Below are positions 18,513 through 27,225 of a DNA stretch of 64,000 nt, one piece after another. Origin of the DNA: Rhodocyclaceae bacterium (GTDB lineage Bacteria > Pseudomonadota > Gammaproteobacteria > Burkholderiales > Rhodocyclaceae); the NCBI GenBank assembly GCA_028714035.1, contig JAQTNA010000005.1, positions 62,001 to 126,000 on the forward strand. The letters run 5' to 3'. Made by a program: the position numbers and the translations under genes. Below the pieces are notes generated by a model. The model worked only from the letters and a program-made list of their open reading frames with translations, did not search any database and was not told the origin of the DNA. Position 1 is the first letter of the stretch. Every line of letters begins with the position of its first letter.

Positions 18513-20300
18513 TTAGTACGCGCGCTTCTTCAGCCCGATGCTATCCACCGTCAGGGGCTTGAGATGAACCGGCTTGTATTCGAGGCGGTTGCCGTCGCGG
18601 GTCCAGAGGGTGTGCTTCAGCCATTCCTTGTCGTTGCGGCCATCCGGGAATTCCACGCTGTCGGCGCAGTCGTTGCGGACATGGGCGCCGCGGGACTCCA
18701 GGCGGGCATTGGCGGAGACCATGGTTGCCTTGGCCACCTCGATCAGGTTGTCCAGTTCCAGCGCCTCCATGCGTGCCGTGTTCCAGACCTTGGACTTGTC
18801 CTTGATTTCGGTTTGCGCGACCTGCTGCTCGATGTCCAGGATGTTCGCCACACCCTTTTCCAGCATGTCCTTGAAGCGGAAAACGCCGCAGTGGTCCTGC
18901 ATGTTGCGCTGCAGGGCCAAGCGTGTCTCGTGCACGCTGGCGCCACCCTTCTGGCTTTCCAGGCGCGAGAGGCGGGCCAGCGAGGCGTCGGCCGCCCCCT
19001 TGGGCAGATCCCGGTGCGAGCCCGGCATGGCCTTGATGTCCTCGACCATGGATTCGCCGGCGGATTTGCCGAAGACCAGCAGGTCCAGCAGGGAATTGGT
19101 ACCCAGGCGGTTGGCGCCATGCACGGAGGCGCAGGCGCACTCGCCGGCGGCGTAGAGACCCGGCACGGGCACGCTCATGTCGCCGCCCTTGGGGGCGACG
19201 ACGCGACCGGAATAGTTCGTGGGGATGCCGCCCATCATGTAATGGGCGGTGGGCACCACCGGAATCGGCTCCTTCAGGGCGTCAATGCTGGCGAACTGTA
19301 GGGCGATCTCGTGAATGCCGGGCAGGCGCTTCATGATGGTTTCGGGCGGCAGGTGGGTAATGTCCAGCTGTACGTAGTCCTTGTTCGGACCGCAGCCCCG
19401 GCCTTCCTTGATTTCCGTGGCCATGGCGCGGGACACCACGTCCCGGGACGCCAGATCCTTGGCGTTGGGGGCATAGCGCTCCATGAAGCGCTCGCCGCTG
19501 GAATTTCTCAGGATGCCGCCCTCGCCACGCACGCCCTCGGTGATGAGCACGCCCGCGCCAGCCACGCCGGTGGGGTGGAATTGCCAGAATTCCATGTCCT
19601 CCAGGGGAATGCCGGCCCGAGCCGCCATGCCCAGGCCGTCACCCGTGTTGATGAAGGCATTGGTGGAGGAGTAGAAGATGCGGCCGCCGCCGCCGGTGGC
19701 GAAGAGGGTGGCCTTGGCCTGGAGGATCATGACCTCGCCGGTCTCCATCTCCATGGCGGTCACGCCCAGCACCGTGCCGTCCGCGTCGCGGATCAGGTCC
19801 AGGGCCATCCATTCCACGAAGAACTGGGTGTTGACCTTGACGTTCCGCTGGTACATGGCGTGCAGCATGGCGTGCCCCGTGCGGTCCGCGGCGGCGCAGG
19901 AACGGCGCACCGGCTTCTCGCCGAAGTTGGACATGTGGCCGCCGAAGGGGCGTTGGTAGATCTTGCCGCTGTCCAGGCGATCGAAGGGCATGCCGTAGTG
20001 TTCCAGTTCGATCACCACTTCGTTGGCCTTCTTGCACATGAACTCGATGGCATCCTGGTCGCCGAGCCAGTCCGACCCCTTCACGGTGTCGTACATGTGC
20101 CAGTGCCAGTGATCCTCCTCGGAGTTGCCCAGCGAAGCGGCCACGCCACCCTGGGCCGCCACGGTGTGGGAGCGGGTGGGGAAAACCTTGGACAGGACGG
20201 CCGTCTTCAGGCCGGCTTCGGACAACTGGATGGCGGCGCGCAGGCCGGCACCGCCGGCGCCGACGATGACCGCATCGAAAGTACGTTTCGTGACATTCAC
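18513..20300 (-). CDS. sdhA: Succinate dehydrogenase flavoprotein subunit
   Basis: Catalytic subunit oxidising succinate with covalent FAD. GAGGAGLRAAIQLSE dinucleotide motif; SHTVAAQGGV containing the flavinylated His; active-site HPTGVAGAGVLITEGVRGEGG (given in part) and HGANRLGTNSLLDL. I choose the GTG at 20300, giving 595 aa, because GGAGG lies 7 nt upstream (20308-20312) and it falls 1 nt past the sdhD stop; an upstream ATG in frame would overlap sdhD by 37 nt and add unrelated residues. Confidence 0.96.
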   Translation of the reverse strand: MNVTKRTFDAVIVGAGGAGLRAAIQLSEAGLKTAVLSKVFPTRSHTVAAQGGVAASLGNSEEDHWHWHMYDTVKGSDWLGDQDAIEFMCKKANEVVIELEHYGMPFDRLDSGKIYQRPFGGHMSNFGEKPVRRSCAAADRTGHAMLHAMYQRNVKVNTQFFVEWMALDLIRDADGTVLGVTAMEMETGEVMILQAKATLFATGGGGRIFYSSTNAFINTGDGLGMAARAGIPLEDMEFWQFHPTGVAGAGVLITEGVRGEGGILRNSSGERFMERYAPNAKDLASRDVVSRAMATEIKEGRGCGPNKDYVQLDITHLPPETIMKRLPGIHEIALQFASIDALKEPIPVVPTAHYMMGGIPTNYSGRVVAPKGGDMSVPVPGLYAAGECACASVHGANRLGTNSLLDLLVFGKSAGESMVEDIKAMPGSHRDLPKGAADASLARLSRLESQKGGASVHETRLALQRNMQDHCGVFRFKDMLEKGVANILDIEQQVAQTEIKDKSKVWNTARMEALELDNLIEVAKATMVSANARLESRGAHVRNDCADSVEFPDGRNDKEWLKHTLWTRDGNRLEYKPVHLKPLTVDSIGLKKRAY

Positions 20301-20301
20301 G

Positions 20302-20649
20302 TTATAGCCTCCACAGAACTTGCGCCACCCAGGCGGCATAGCCGATGAGCGCCAGGATTACCAACGCGTGCAGGGCCAGACGCAGCCCGGTCGGCTTGAT
20401 GTAATCCATGAAGATGTCCCGAACTCCGACCCAGGCGTGGTAGAAAAGGCTCAGGAAGAAGATGAGGGTGAAAACCCGGGTGATGCCGCTGGCGAACAGG
20501 GCGTGCCAGCTGTCGTAATTGACCTCTCCCAGCCCCAGGAGGGCGCCCAGGAAATAGAGGCTGTAGGCCGCCATCACGACGCCCGTGATGCGCTGTGCCA
20601 GCCAGTCCTTGATGCCGTAGTGAGCACCGACGACGATGCGATTTACCAT
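20302..20649 (-). CDS. sdhD: Succinate dehydrogenase membrane anchor subunit D
   Basis: Hydrophobic 115-aa protein with three membrane helices. The His-bearing FYHAWVGVRDIFMDYIKP segment corresponds to the haem/quinone-side region of SdhD, and GIKDWLAQRITGVVMAAYSLYF to the N-terminal helix. Overlaps the sdhC end by 7 nt. Confidence 0.93.
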   Translation of the reverse strand: MVNRIVVGAHYGIKDWLAQRITGVVMAAYSLYFLGALLGLGEVNYDSWHALFASGITRVFTLIFFLSLFYHAWVGVRDIFMDYIKPTGLRLALHALVILALIGYAAWVAQVLWRL

Positions 20650-21026
20650 AGCTTCACCCCGATGGCGAGAGTCAGAATGGCGGCTCCGGCGATGACCATG
20701 ACGGAGCTGCGGCGGGCGGCGGGCAGATCCACGCCCATGTTCATGTCCATGAACAGGAAGCGGATGCCGGCGCAGAAGTGGTAGCAGTAGCCGGCCAGGG
20801 CGGCCAGGAGGAATAGCTTGACCAGGAGATTGCCGGCCACGGCCTTGAAATCCAGGAACGATGCCGGGGTGCCCAGACTGGCCGTGAACAGCCAGAGGAT
20901 CAGAGGCAGCAATATAAATAGACCGGCACCGCTGACGCGGTGCATGAAGGACACCACCCCCGGCAAGGGTAGCTTGATCTGAAAAAGATTCAGATATTTC
21001 GGCCGTTTCTTCCGCATTTCTGACAT
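20643..21026 (-). CDS. sdhC: Succinate dehydrogenase cytochrome b556 subunit
   Basis: First gene of sdhCDABE. The 127-aa product has three membrane helices and the family signature RPKYLNLFQIKLPLPGVVSF...HRVSGAG with quinone-site Ser/Arg, plus YHFCAGIRFLFMDM carrying a haem-b His. Good ribosome site GAGGGGAAG before the ATG. The upstream 232-bp gap to gntR contains the operon promoter; no distinct boxes called. Confidence 0.94.
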   Translation of the reverse strand: MSEMRKKRPKYLNLFQIKLPLPGVVSFMHRVSGAGLFILLPLILWLFTASLGTPASFLDFKAVAGNLLVKLFLLAALAGYCYHFCAGIRFLFMDMNMGVDLPAARRSSVMVIAGAAILTLAIGVKLW

Positions 21027-21258
21027 TGGCTTCCCCTCTTTCTTTGGTTCATGTGGTGCGTTGCAGCAGCAAACTATACACTCATGAAACCGTTCAGATA
21101 AACCATAATTATAGCGCCTTACCCGAGGCTGACAAAAGCAGAATTTATGCAGAGATAAGAAATATCCCTGACCAAGTTCCGGTCATTGCGCCAGGTGCAA
21201 AAATCCCTGTCCGCGAGGATGCCGATGACCTTCTGGCATGGGGTCCGTGGGCGCATGA

Positions 21259-21987
21259 TCAGCTCAATTCGTTGACGTAGCAGTGGCCGCTGGTCAGGTA
21301 GAGACCGCGCCGCCATTCCACGGGTTTGTCGCCATAGGTGTAGGCCACGCGCTCCACGGACAACAAGGGCGTGCCCTCGGGAACCTTGAGCAGCTCGGCG
21401 CTGCTTCGATCCGCCGCCACGGCACGCAGCCGCTCTTCGGCGCGGATCATGCGCATGCCGAACTGGGACTCGAACAGGCTATAGAGGGAATCCTTGCAGT
21501 CCTGGAGCACTTCCAGGGTGAGACCACGGAAGACTTCACCCGGCAGATAGATCTCATCTACGACCACGGGCTTTCCGGAGTAGGTCAGCAGGCGGCGCAC
21601 GATGGTGATGGGCGCGCCGGGTTCCAGGCAGAGCACCCGGGCGGCTTCCTGGCCGGCCTTGGCGCGCCAGCATTCCAGGGGAACGCTGCGCGGCGGCGTG
21701 CCGTCACCGTCCAGGGACATGAGGCGCAGGAAGCGGAAGTTGCTGCGCGGATCGTCGTGGGTGGCAACGAAAGTGCCTTTGCCCTGTTTTCGAACCAGCA
21801 GGTTCTCGGCCGCCATTTCGTCTATGGCCTTGCGCACGGTGCCCTGGCTGACGGAAAAACGCGCCGCCAACTCCGCTTCGCTGGGGATGACTTCGCCGGG
21901 GTGCCACTCGCCGGCCTCAAGTCCCTGCAACATCAGGTTCTTGATCTGGCGGTAAAGCGGACTGAAGGTAGGTGATTCCTGGGCCAT
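21259..21987 (-). CDS. GntR/HutC-family transcriptional regulator of the sdh-mdh locus
   Basis: N-terminal winged helix (PSEAELAARFSVSQGTVRKAIDEM, then KQGKGTFVATH) and a C-terminal UTRA effector domain (about residues 90-235). Start MAQESPTFSPLYRQIK; in-frame sequence upstream is the translated form of a GC-rich palindromic repeat. Such regulators commonly sit between sdhCDAB and mdh in Betaproteobacteria and are thought to tune TCA genes to a dicarboxylate or CoA-linked signal; the ligand is unknown. Divergent from mdh, with a palindrome in the shared gap. Confidence 0.85.
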   Translation of the reverse strand: MAQESPTFSPLYRQIKNLMLQGLEAGEWHPGEVIPSEAELAARFSVSQGTVRKAIDEMAAENLLVRKQGKGTFVATHDDPRSNFRFLRLMSLDGDGTPPRSVPLECWRAKAGQEAARVLCLEPGAPITIVRRLLTYSGKPVVVDEIYLPGEVFRGLTLEVLQDCKDSLYSLFESQFGMRMIRAEERLRAVAADRSSAELLKVPEGTPLLSVERVAYTYGDKPVEWRRGLYLTSGHCYVNELS

Positions 21988-22025
21988 GGCCTTACCTCGA
22001 AAGCCGCGTACGCGACTCACTGTGC

Positions 22026-22071
22026 GCCCCTCGCCCCTTGAGGGAGAGGGGCGGGGGGGTGAGGGGTTGAG
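22026..22071. repeat. GC-rich palindromic intergenic element
   Basis: CCCCTCGCCCCTTGAGGGAG...GGGGCGGGG forms an imperfect palindrome; translated it gives the PSPPRPSPSRGEG-type peptide often mis-annotated at gene starts. Widespread repeat class in Proteobacteria. Confidence 0.55.
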
Positions 22072-22162
22072 GTGCTGCAACTTTCATTTCTGGAAGTGGG
22101 CCAAAGTTCGTTGGGCACTATTGAAGCATAAAAATTCCTGAACGTCTAGAGGATAAAAGATA

Positions 22163-22174
22163 TCTTATATAAGA
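22163..22174. promoter_or_regulatory. Candidate GntR operator
   Basis: Perfect 12-bp palindrome TCTTATATAAGA in an AT-rich stretch between gntR and mdh, 14 bp upstream of the mdh -35 box. Assignment to the adjacent regulator is inference. Confidence 0.45.
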
Positions 22175-22187
22175 CATACATTACCGG

Positions 22188-22216
22188 TTGACAGCCGCCT
22201 TGCCTGGGCCTACCAT
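22188..22216 (+). promoter_or_regulatory. Sigma-70 promoter of mdh
   Basis: TTGACA (22188-22193), 17-nt spacer, TACCAT (22211-22216). Confidence 0.65.
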
Positions 22217-22348
22217 GCTGCGCTGCGGCACCTTGAGAACGCCATGATCCAGTATCGTGATTTGAGAGGGGAAAGCCGCTGACGGCGCCGCATAGAGCGG
22301 CCGGTATCGCCCAAAACATTGCTCACCTTGACAACAGGAGTCTTCAGA

Positions 22349-23335
22349 ATGGCCAAAGCCCCCGTTCGTGTTGCAGTCACCGGCGCCGCCGGTCAAATCG
22401 GTTATGCCCTGATTTTCCGCATTGCTTCCGGCGACATGCTGGGCAAGGATCAGCCGGTCATTCTGCAGTTGCTGGAACTGCCCATGGAGAAGGCCCAGGC
22501 CGCTCTCAAGGGTGTGATCATGGAACTGGACGACTGCGCCTTCCCTCTGCTGGCCGGCGTCATCGGTACGGATGATCCCAAGGTCGCGTTCAAGGACGCC
22601 GACTACGCCCTGCTGGTGGGCGCCAAGCCCCGCGGCCCCGGCATGGAGCGCAAGGACTTGCTGCTGGACAACGCCAAGATCTTCGTCGCCCAGGGCAAGG
22701 CTCTGAACGAGGTCGCCTCCCGCGATGTGCGCGTGCTGGTGGTGGGCAACCCCGCCAACACCAACGCCCATATCGCCATGCGTTCCGCCCCGGATCTGCC
22801 CAAGAAGAACTTCACCGCCATGCTGCGCCTGGATCACAACCGCGCCGTGTCCCAGCTTGCCACGCGCACCGGCAAGTCGGTGAATGACATCGAGAAGATG
22901 ATCGTCTGGGGCAACCATTCCCCCACCATGTACCCGGACGTGCGCTTCTGTTCCGTGGACGGCAAGGCCGCCCCGGCAGCCATCGGCGACGAAGCCTGGT
23001 ACAAGGAGCAGTACATCCCGACGGTGGGCAAGCGGGGCGCCGCCATCATCGCCGCCCGTGGCGCGTCCTCCGCCGCCTCCGCCGCGAATGCCGCGATTGA
23101 CCACATGCGCGACTGGGCCCTGGGCACCAACGGCAAGTGGGTGACGATGGGTATTCCCTCCGACGGTTCCTACGGCATCCCGCAGGACATCGTCTACGGT
23201 GTGCCCGTCACCTGTGAGGGCGGCGAATACAAGCGTGTCGAGGGCCTGGCCATTGACGAGTATTCCCGCACCATGATGGACAAGACCCTGGCCGAGCTCC
23301 TGGAAGAGCAGGCCGGCATCGCCTCCATGCTGTAA
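22349..23335 (+). CDS. mdh: Malate dehydrogenase
   Basis: NAD-dependent, 328-aa type with Rossmann motif [28 protein letters not shown] and [11 protein letters not shown] with the catalytic His. Acts in the cytoplasm to regenerate oxaloacetate for gltA, encoded on the other strand of the same locus. Start [12 protein letters not shown] is preceded by ACAGGAG at 8 nt. A classical terminator follows. Confidence 0.96.
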   Translation: MAKAPVRVAVTGAAGQIGYALIFRIASGDMLGKDQPVILQLLELPMEKAQAALKGVIMELDDCAFPLLAGVIGTDDPKVAFKDADYALLVGAKPRGPGMERKDLLLDNAKIFVAQGKALNEVASRDVRVLVVGNPANTNAHIAMRSAPDLPKKNFTAMLRLDHNRAVSQLATRTGKSVNDIEKMIVWGNHSPTMYPDVRFCSVDGKAAPAAIGDEAWYKEQYIPTVGKRGAAIIAARGASSAASAANAAIDHMRDWALGTNGKWVTMGIPSDGSYGIPQDIVYGVPVTCEGGEYKRVEGLAIDEYSRTMMDKTLAELLEEQAGIASML

Positions 23336-23352
23336 GGGGAGTCATCCTCGTG

Positions 23353-23386
23353 AAAAAAGCCGCGGTTCGCCGCGGCTTTTTTCATA
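23353..23386 (+). terminator. Rho-independent terminator of mdh
   Basis: AAAAAAGCCGCGG-TTCG-CCGCGGCTTTTTT: perfect stem, stable tetraloop and T-run. Confidence 0.95.
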
Positions 23387-23426
23387 TCAGAAAATTCGAA
23401 ACAGACGTTGCGTGATTGTGGTGCGT

Positions 23427-24038
23427 TCAGTCCTGGCGCTGTGGGCCGCCCCTTCCGTCTCTTTCCTCGGAGTGATCCACACGGGCGATGAGGGTTTGGA
23501 AGTGGCATTCACCGGGCCATTCGCGACTGAAGAAGTTTTCTCCGCTCGGGTAGGCAGTGACGATATCGGCCACCGCGAGCAGGTGCCAGCCGCCGGTCGT
23601 TTCCCCCTCCTGGACATTGGCGATTTCGTAGCACCAAAGCACCAGTTTCCCCGAGGCGTCTCGGCCCAGGCCATGGGGCTCCACGTCCAGGTACCCGAAA
23701 TGCCCCTCATAGCGCAGCCTGAGCATGGCCCGGTTGCGCATGGCCGAAAGTATGAGTTCGCTGGCGCTGCGGCCGCGAGTCGGGCGTCGAAACGGCAGCC
23801 GCGCGGCCAGGATTGAGAACACGGCGCCCAGACCGGCCCAGGTCGCGGGCCCCGCGCCGCCGATGCGGGAAATCACTCGCCGCAGGAGGGAATGCTTGCG
23901 CCGCATGCCTTGGACCGGCGTCGTCCGCCGCGCGGGCAGGGGCAGGATGGTCGCATTACCGGACGGCGAGCCCTTGCCATCGTCAGGGCCGGTCTCAGGC
24001 GTCCGGTCAGACCAGGATTTGACTGACCCCCTTCTCAT
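23427..24038 (-). CDS. Small protein with WYL-like domain
   Basis: Residues in the C-terminal half (ILSAMRNRAMLRLRYEG, LDVEPHGLGRDASGKLVLW, GWHLLAVADIVTAY) resemble the WYL ligand-binding fold found in bacterial regulators, here without the usual N-terminal helix-turn-helix. A weak hydrophobic stretch (ATWAGLGAVFSILAARL) precedes it. The start is uncertain: Met codons at 24155, 24038 and 23906 are in frame; 24038 has GCGAGAG upstream. Function unknown; possibly a stand-alone WYL effector protein. Confidence 0.5.
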   Translation of the reverse strand: MRRGSVKSWSDRTPETGPDDGKGSPSGNATILPLPARRTTPVQGMRRKHSLLRRVISRIGGAGPATWAGLGAVFSILAARLPFRRPTRGRSASELILSAMRNRAMLRLRYEGHFGYLDVEPHGLGRDASGKLVLWCYEIANVQEGETTGGWHLLAVADIVTAYPSGENFFSREWPGECHFQTLIARVDHSEERDGRGGPQRQD

Positions 24039-24324
24039 CTCTCGCAAGGTTTTCCTGGTGGTTTGGGGGCGAAAATCATCAAGGCGGTGGGTGCGTATGT
24101 CGGGTATTCGAGGCGGCGAAAACCTGCGTGGTGCATGCTCCGCTGAAGTGCGCATTATGCCATGACGTGCCGCATCCTACTGAATTATGGTGACAAATTT
24201 GCGATTGACGAGATTCCTGGCGGCGTCGGGAAAGAGCGCGTGGCGGAGCGGTCATGCGGGAGGGAAGGTGGTGATTCGCGGGCCGACGGACCCGGCGGGA
24301 AGCGAGCGATAGGGGCGGGGCGGC

Positions 24325-25683
24325 TTATCCTTGGACCGGCAATTCCAGCCTTGCTTCCAGGCCACCCCCGGGCCGGTTGGCCAGGGTCAGGCGCCCGCCA
24401 TGGCGCTGGGCGACTTCCCGGGCAATGGTGAGGCCCAGGCCGGTGCCGCCGGTATCCCGGGAACGGGAGGTCTCCAGTCGGGCGAAGGGCTCGAAGACAG
24501 CTTCCAGTTGGTCTTCGGGAATGCCGAGTCCGCTGTCACGGACATACACCACCGCCCGTCCTTCCTCGCGACCGAGGAAGACGCGGGCCTGGCTGCCATA
24601 CTTGAGCGCGTTGTCCATCAGGTTGCCCAGGCAGCGGCGCAGGCTCTCCGGATGGGCGAGAACCCGAATCGGGGCATCCTCGCCTTCGCCTTCCAGTTGC
24701 ACGTCCTGGCCCGCGTCGGCCGCATCCAGGCACAGGCTGTCCAGCAGGGAGTGGAGGTCCAACGGTGCCAGGGGCAGCGGCGCGTCCAGGGTGCGTACCA
24801 GGTCCAATCCCTCCTTCACCATGGCCTGCATGGCCGCCAAATCTTCGATCAGGCGCACCCGCAAGTCTTCGTCGCCGACCTTCTCCAGGCGTAGCCGAAG
24901 TCGGGTGAGGGGCGTTTGCAGGTCGTGGGTGATGGCCGCCAGCATGCGCAGCCGCTCCTGCACGTAATGCCGGATGCGCTCCTGCATGGCGTTGAAGGCG
25001 GCCGCGGCATGGCGTACCTCTTCCGGCCCTTCGAGCGGCATGGGCGGGCTGTCCATCTGGTGTCCCAGTATCGTCGCAGCGTCCGCCAGTTGCCGCAGGG
25101 GCCGGGTGGTGATGCGGGCCACCGCGTAAGCCAGAATGCCGATGCACGCGGCGAAGAAGCTCAGCCAGAGAAGACTTCCCGGCGCCTCGGCCAGGCCGGG
25201 TGGAGGCGGCGGCGCACGCAGCAGGAGCGACAGGGGCGTGCCGTCGCTCAGGCTCATCGAAACGCTGCGACAAGTGCCTGATCGCGCGGGCCGTTCCAGG
25301 GGAGGGACACCACGTTCGGGTGCCAGACAGGCCCAGCGCCAGACCGTGATCTGATGCCCGCTCCCCAGGCGCTGGATCAGGGCTTCGGTCAACGGCAGGT
25401 CGGCCTGGGCATCAGGCGGCTGGGACTGCGCCTTGTCGAAGTTCACCACCAGTCCTGCGCTCGAGGCTCCCGCCTGGGCATGGAGCCGGTCCGAGGGGGG
25501 TAAGGCATCCAGGGTCAGCACCAGTTGCGCGACACGTTCGGCGTTGTGGGCGCTACGCAGTTGCCCGAGCACGCGCTGCCTGTCCCGGTTGGCCAGCCCG
25601 AGGCTGAGTAACGTGGATACCACGATCCCGGCCATGAGGATGAGAAATACGCGGCCGGCCATGGTGCGCAGGGGGAGTTTCAC
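24325..25683 (-). CDS. EnvZ-type sensor histidine kinase
   Basis: Inner-membrane sensor: TM1 about 10-30, periplasmic domain to about 165, TM2 about 168-188, HAMP, then HisKA with AAITHDLQTPLTRLRL (phospho-His), N-box NLMDNALKYG and G-boxes DSGLGIPEDQL and GTGLGLTIA. GTG start overlaps the regulator stop (GTGA, 25680-25683), so the pair is one operon. Periplasmic signal unknown; neighbouring Spy-like gene suggests envelope or metal stress. Confidence 0.92.
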   Translation of the reverse strand: MKLPLRTMAGRVFLILMAGIVVSTLLSLGLANRDRQRVLGQLRSAHNAERVAQLVLTLDALPPSDRLHAQAGASSAGLVVNFDKAQSQPPDAQADLPLTEALIQRLGSGHQITVWRWACLAPERGVPPLERPARSGTCRSVSMSLSDGTPLSLLLRAPPPPPGLAEAPGSLLWLSFFAACIGILAYAVARITTRPLRQLADAATILGHQMDSPPMPLEGPEEVRHAAAAFNAMQERIRHYVQERLRMLAAITHDLQTPLTRLRLRLEKVGDEDLRVRLIEDLAAMQAMVKEGLDLVRTLDAPLPLAPLDLHSLLDSLCLDAADAGQDVQLEGEGEDAPIRVLAHPESLRRCLGNLMDNALKYGSQARVFLGREEGRAVVYVRDSGLGIPEDQLEAVFEPFARLETSRSRDTGGTGLGLTIAREVAQRHGGRLTLANRPGGGLEARLELPVQG

Positions 25684-26426
25684 GATGCCTGTTCCATGCT
25701 GACGTCGGCGGCCAGCACATAACCTTCGCTGCGCACGGTCTTGATGAGTTGGGGCGCCTTGGCATCGTCTCCCAGCTTCTGACGCAGGCGACTGACCTGA
25801 AGGTCAATGGAGCGATCGAAAGGGTCGGCGTCCCGGCCCTTGGCCAGGTTGAGCAACTGGTCCCGGTTCAAGACCCGGTTGGGATGTTCCAGGAATATGC
25901 GCAGCAGCCGGAACTCGGCGCCCGACAGGGAAATCATCACCCCCTGCGGATCGAGCAGGTGACGCGCCTGGATGTCCAGGGTCCATCCGGCAAACAGCAT
26001 GCGCCGGACGAGCTGGGGTTCCAGATTGGGCGGCAGGCTCAGGGTGCGGCGCAGTACACTCCTGATGCGGGCCAGCAGTTCCCGGGGCTCGAAGGGTTTG
26101 GCCAGATAGTCGTCCGCTCCCATTTCCAGGCCCAGGATGCGATCCACCGGGTCGCCCCGGGCGGTGAGCATGACGATGGGCAGGCGGGACTTGGCCCGCA
26201 GCGCGCGGCACAGCATCAGGCCGTCCTCACCGGGGAGGTTCAGGTCCAGAACCAGGAGATCGGGCTTGGCCGTTTCCAGGACGCGCCACATGCCCGCACC
26301 ATCGCTCGCGGTCAGGGTCTGATAGCCATTTCCGTCCAGGTATTCGGCCAGGAGGCTACGGATGTCGTGGTCGTCGTCGACCACCAGGATATTGGGCAGG
26401 GTTTCCATGGCATTCATTATGCCCAT
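25680..26426 (-). CDS. OmpR-family response regulator
   Basis: Receiver domain with acidic pocket VVDDDHD, phospho-acceptor Asp in LLVLDLNLPGEDG and Lys in LAKPFEP, then a winged-helix DNA-binding domain (GAEFRLLRIFLEHPNRVLNRDQLL...DRSIDLQVSRLRQKLG). Three in-frame ATGs (26426, 26417, 26408) could serve; none has a good ribosome site. Divergent from the Spy-like gene, with direct repeats suited to an OmpR-type dimer in between. Confidence 0.92.
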   Translation of the reverse strand: MGIMNAMETLPNILVVDDDHDIRSLLAEYLDGNGYQTLTASDGAGMWRVLETAKPDLLVLDLNLPGEDGLMLCRALRAKSRLPIVMLTARGDPVDRILGLEMGADDYLAKPFEPRELLARIRSVLRRTLSLPPNLEPQLVRRMLFAGWTLDIQARHLLDPQGVMISLSGAEFRLLRIFLEHPNRVLNRDQLLNLAKGRDADPFDRSIDLQVSRLRQKLGDDAKAPQLIKTVRSEGYVLAADVSMEQAS

Positions 26427-26492
26427 TTGTGAGGCATCTGAAACCCGTGTCTGTATCGCAGCATGTCATCCTGAATCCTGGCAAGATGGGGA

Positions 26493-26530
26493 TACAAGTT
26501 CGGGGGCGGATGGTACAAATGCGCTACAAA
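26493..26530 (+). promoter_or_regulatory. Direct repeats, candidate response-regulator boxes
   Basis: TACAAG at 26493-26498, TACAAA at 26514-26519 and TACAAA at 26525-26530. The last two are spaced 11 bp, one helical turn, and the first about two turns upstream, the layout used by OmpR-type regulators. Confidence 0.5.
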
Positions 26531-26643
26531 GGGGGCGATGCCGGACAAATCCCGGATACAGATCGGGCACAGAATGCGCTCCATGGCGAAAAGGGGCAGC
26601 GGCCCTGCGCCGGTGACAGCAAACATCTTCAACGGAGAAAACC

Positions 26644-27138
26644 ATGAACAGACTGCAAAAGATCACCACCCTCTGCGTCGCCACCCTGGGTTTGGCGGCG
26701 GGCATGGCCCAGGCGGAAATGGGTGACATGAAGGGACCGGGAGATTGTGGCCCCCAGTGGCAGCAACGAAAACCCGATCCCGCGCGGATGGCCAAGTTCA
26801 TGGAAAAACGCATGGCTCAGATCCATGACGCCCTGAAGCTGGCGCCGGCGCAGGAGCCCGCCTGGAACGTCTTCGCCGACAAGGTGAAGCCGGTGCCCAT
26901 GGCCGAGCGGCCTGACTTCGAGGCGCTTTCCAAGCTGCCGACGCCGGAACGCCTGGACAAGATGCAGGCGCTGGCCAAGGAACGCCAGGAGCGTGGTGCG
27001 GCGCACGCCGCCGCGGTCAAGGAGTTCTACGCCCAACTCAATCCCGAGCAGCAGAAGGTCTTCGACGCGGAATTCATGAAGCATCTGCGCGGAGGCCCCG
27101 CTTCCCACGGCAAGATGCGCAAACACCGGCCGGAATGA
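26644..27138 (+). CDS. Spy/CpxP-family periplasmic protein
   Basis: Cleavable signal peptide (MNRLQKITTLCVATLGLAAG..., cut after AQA) followed by a highly helical, charged 140-aa domain with an LTxxQ-like motif variant (LKLAPAQEPAWNVF) and a second copy (YAQLNPEQQKVFD). Spy/CpxP proteins chaperone envelope proteins or sense metal. His-, Met- and Lys-rich ends (HGKMRKHRPE). Ribosome site AACGGAG upstream. Likely controlled by the divergent two-component system. Confidence 0.85.
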   Translation: MNRLQKITTLCVATLGLAAGMAQAEMGDMKGPGDCGPQWQQRKPDPARMAKFMEKRMAQIHDALKLAPAQEPAWNVFADKVKPVPMAERPDFEALSKLPTPERLDKMQALAKERQERGAAHAAAVKEFYAQLNPEQQKVFDAEFMKHLRGGPASHGKMRKHRPE

Positions 27139-27225
27139 GCCGGGTGCCGGCCGGCCCCCGTGGAATGTGGCGGAGGGCCGCGCCGGGGCTGAGTTGCCGG
27201 GGGATTTCCCGGTACAATCCCGATC

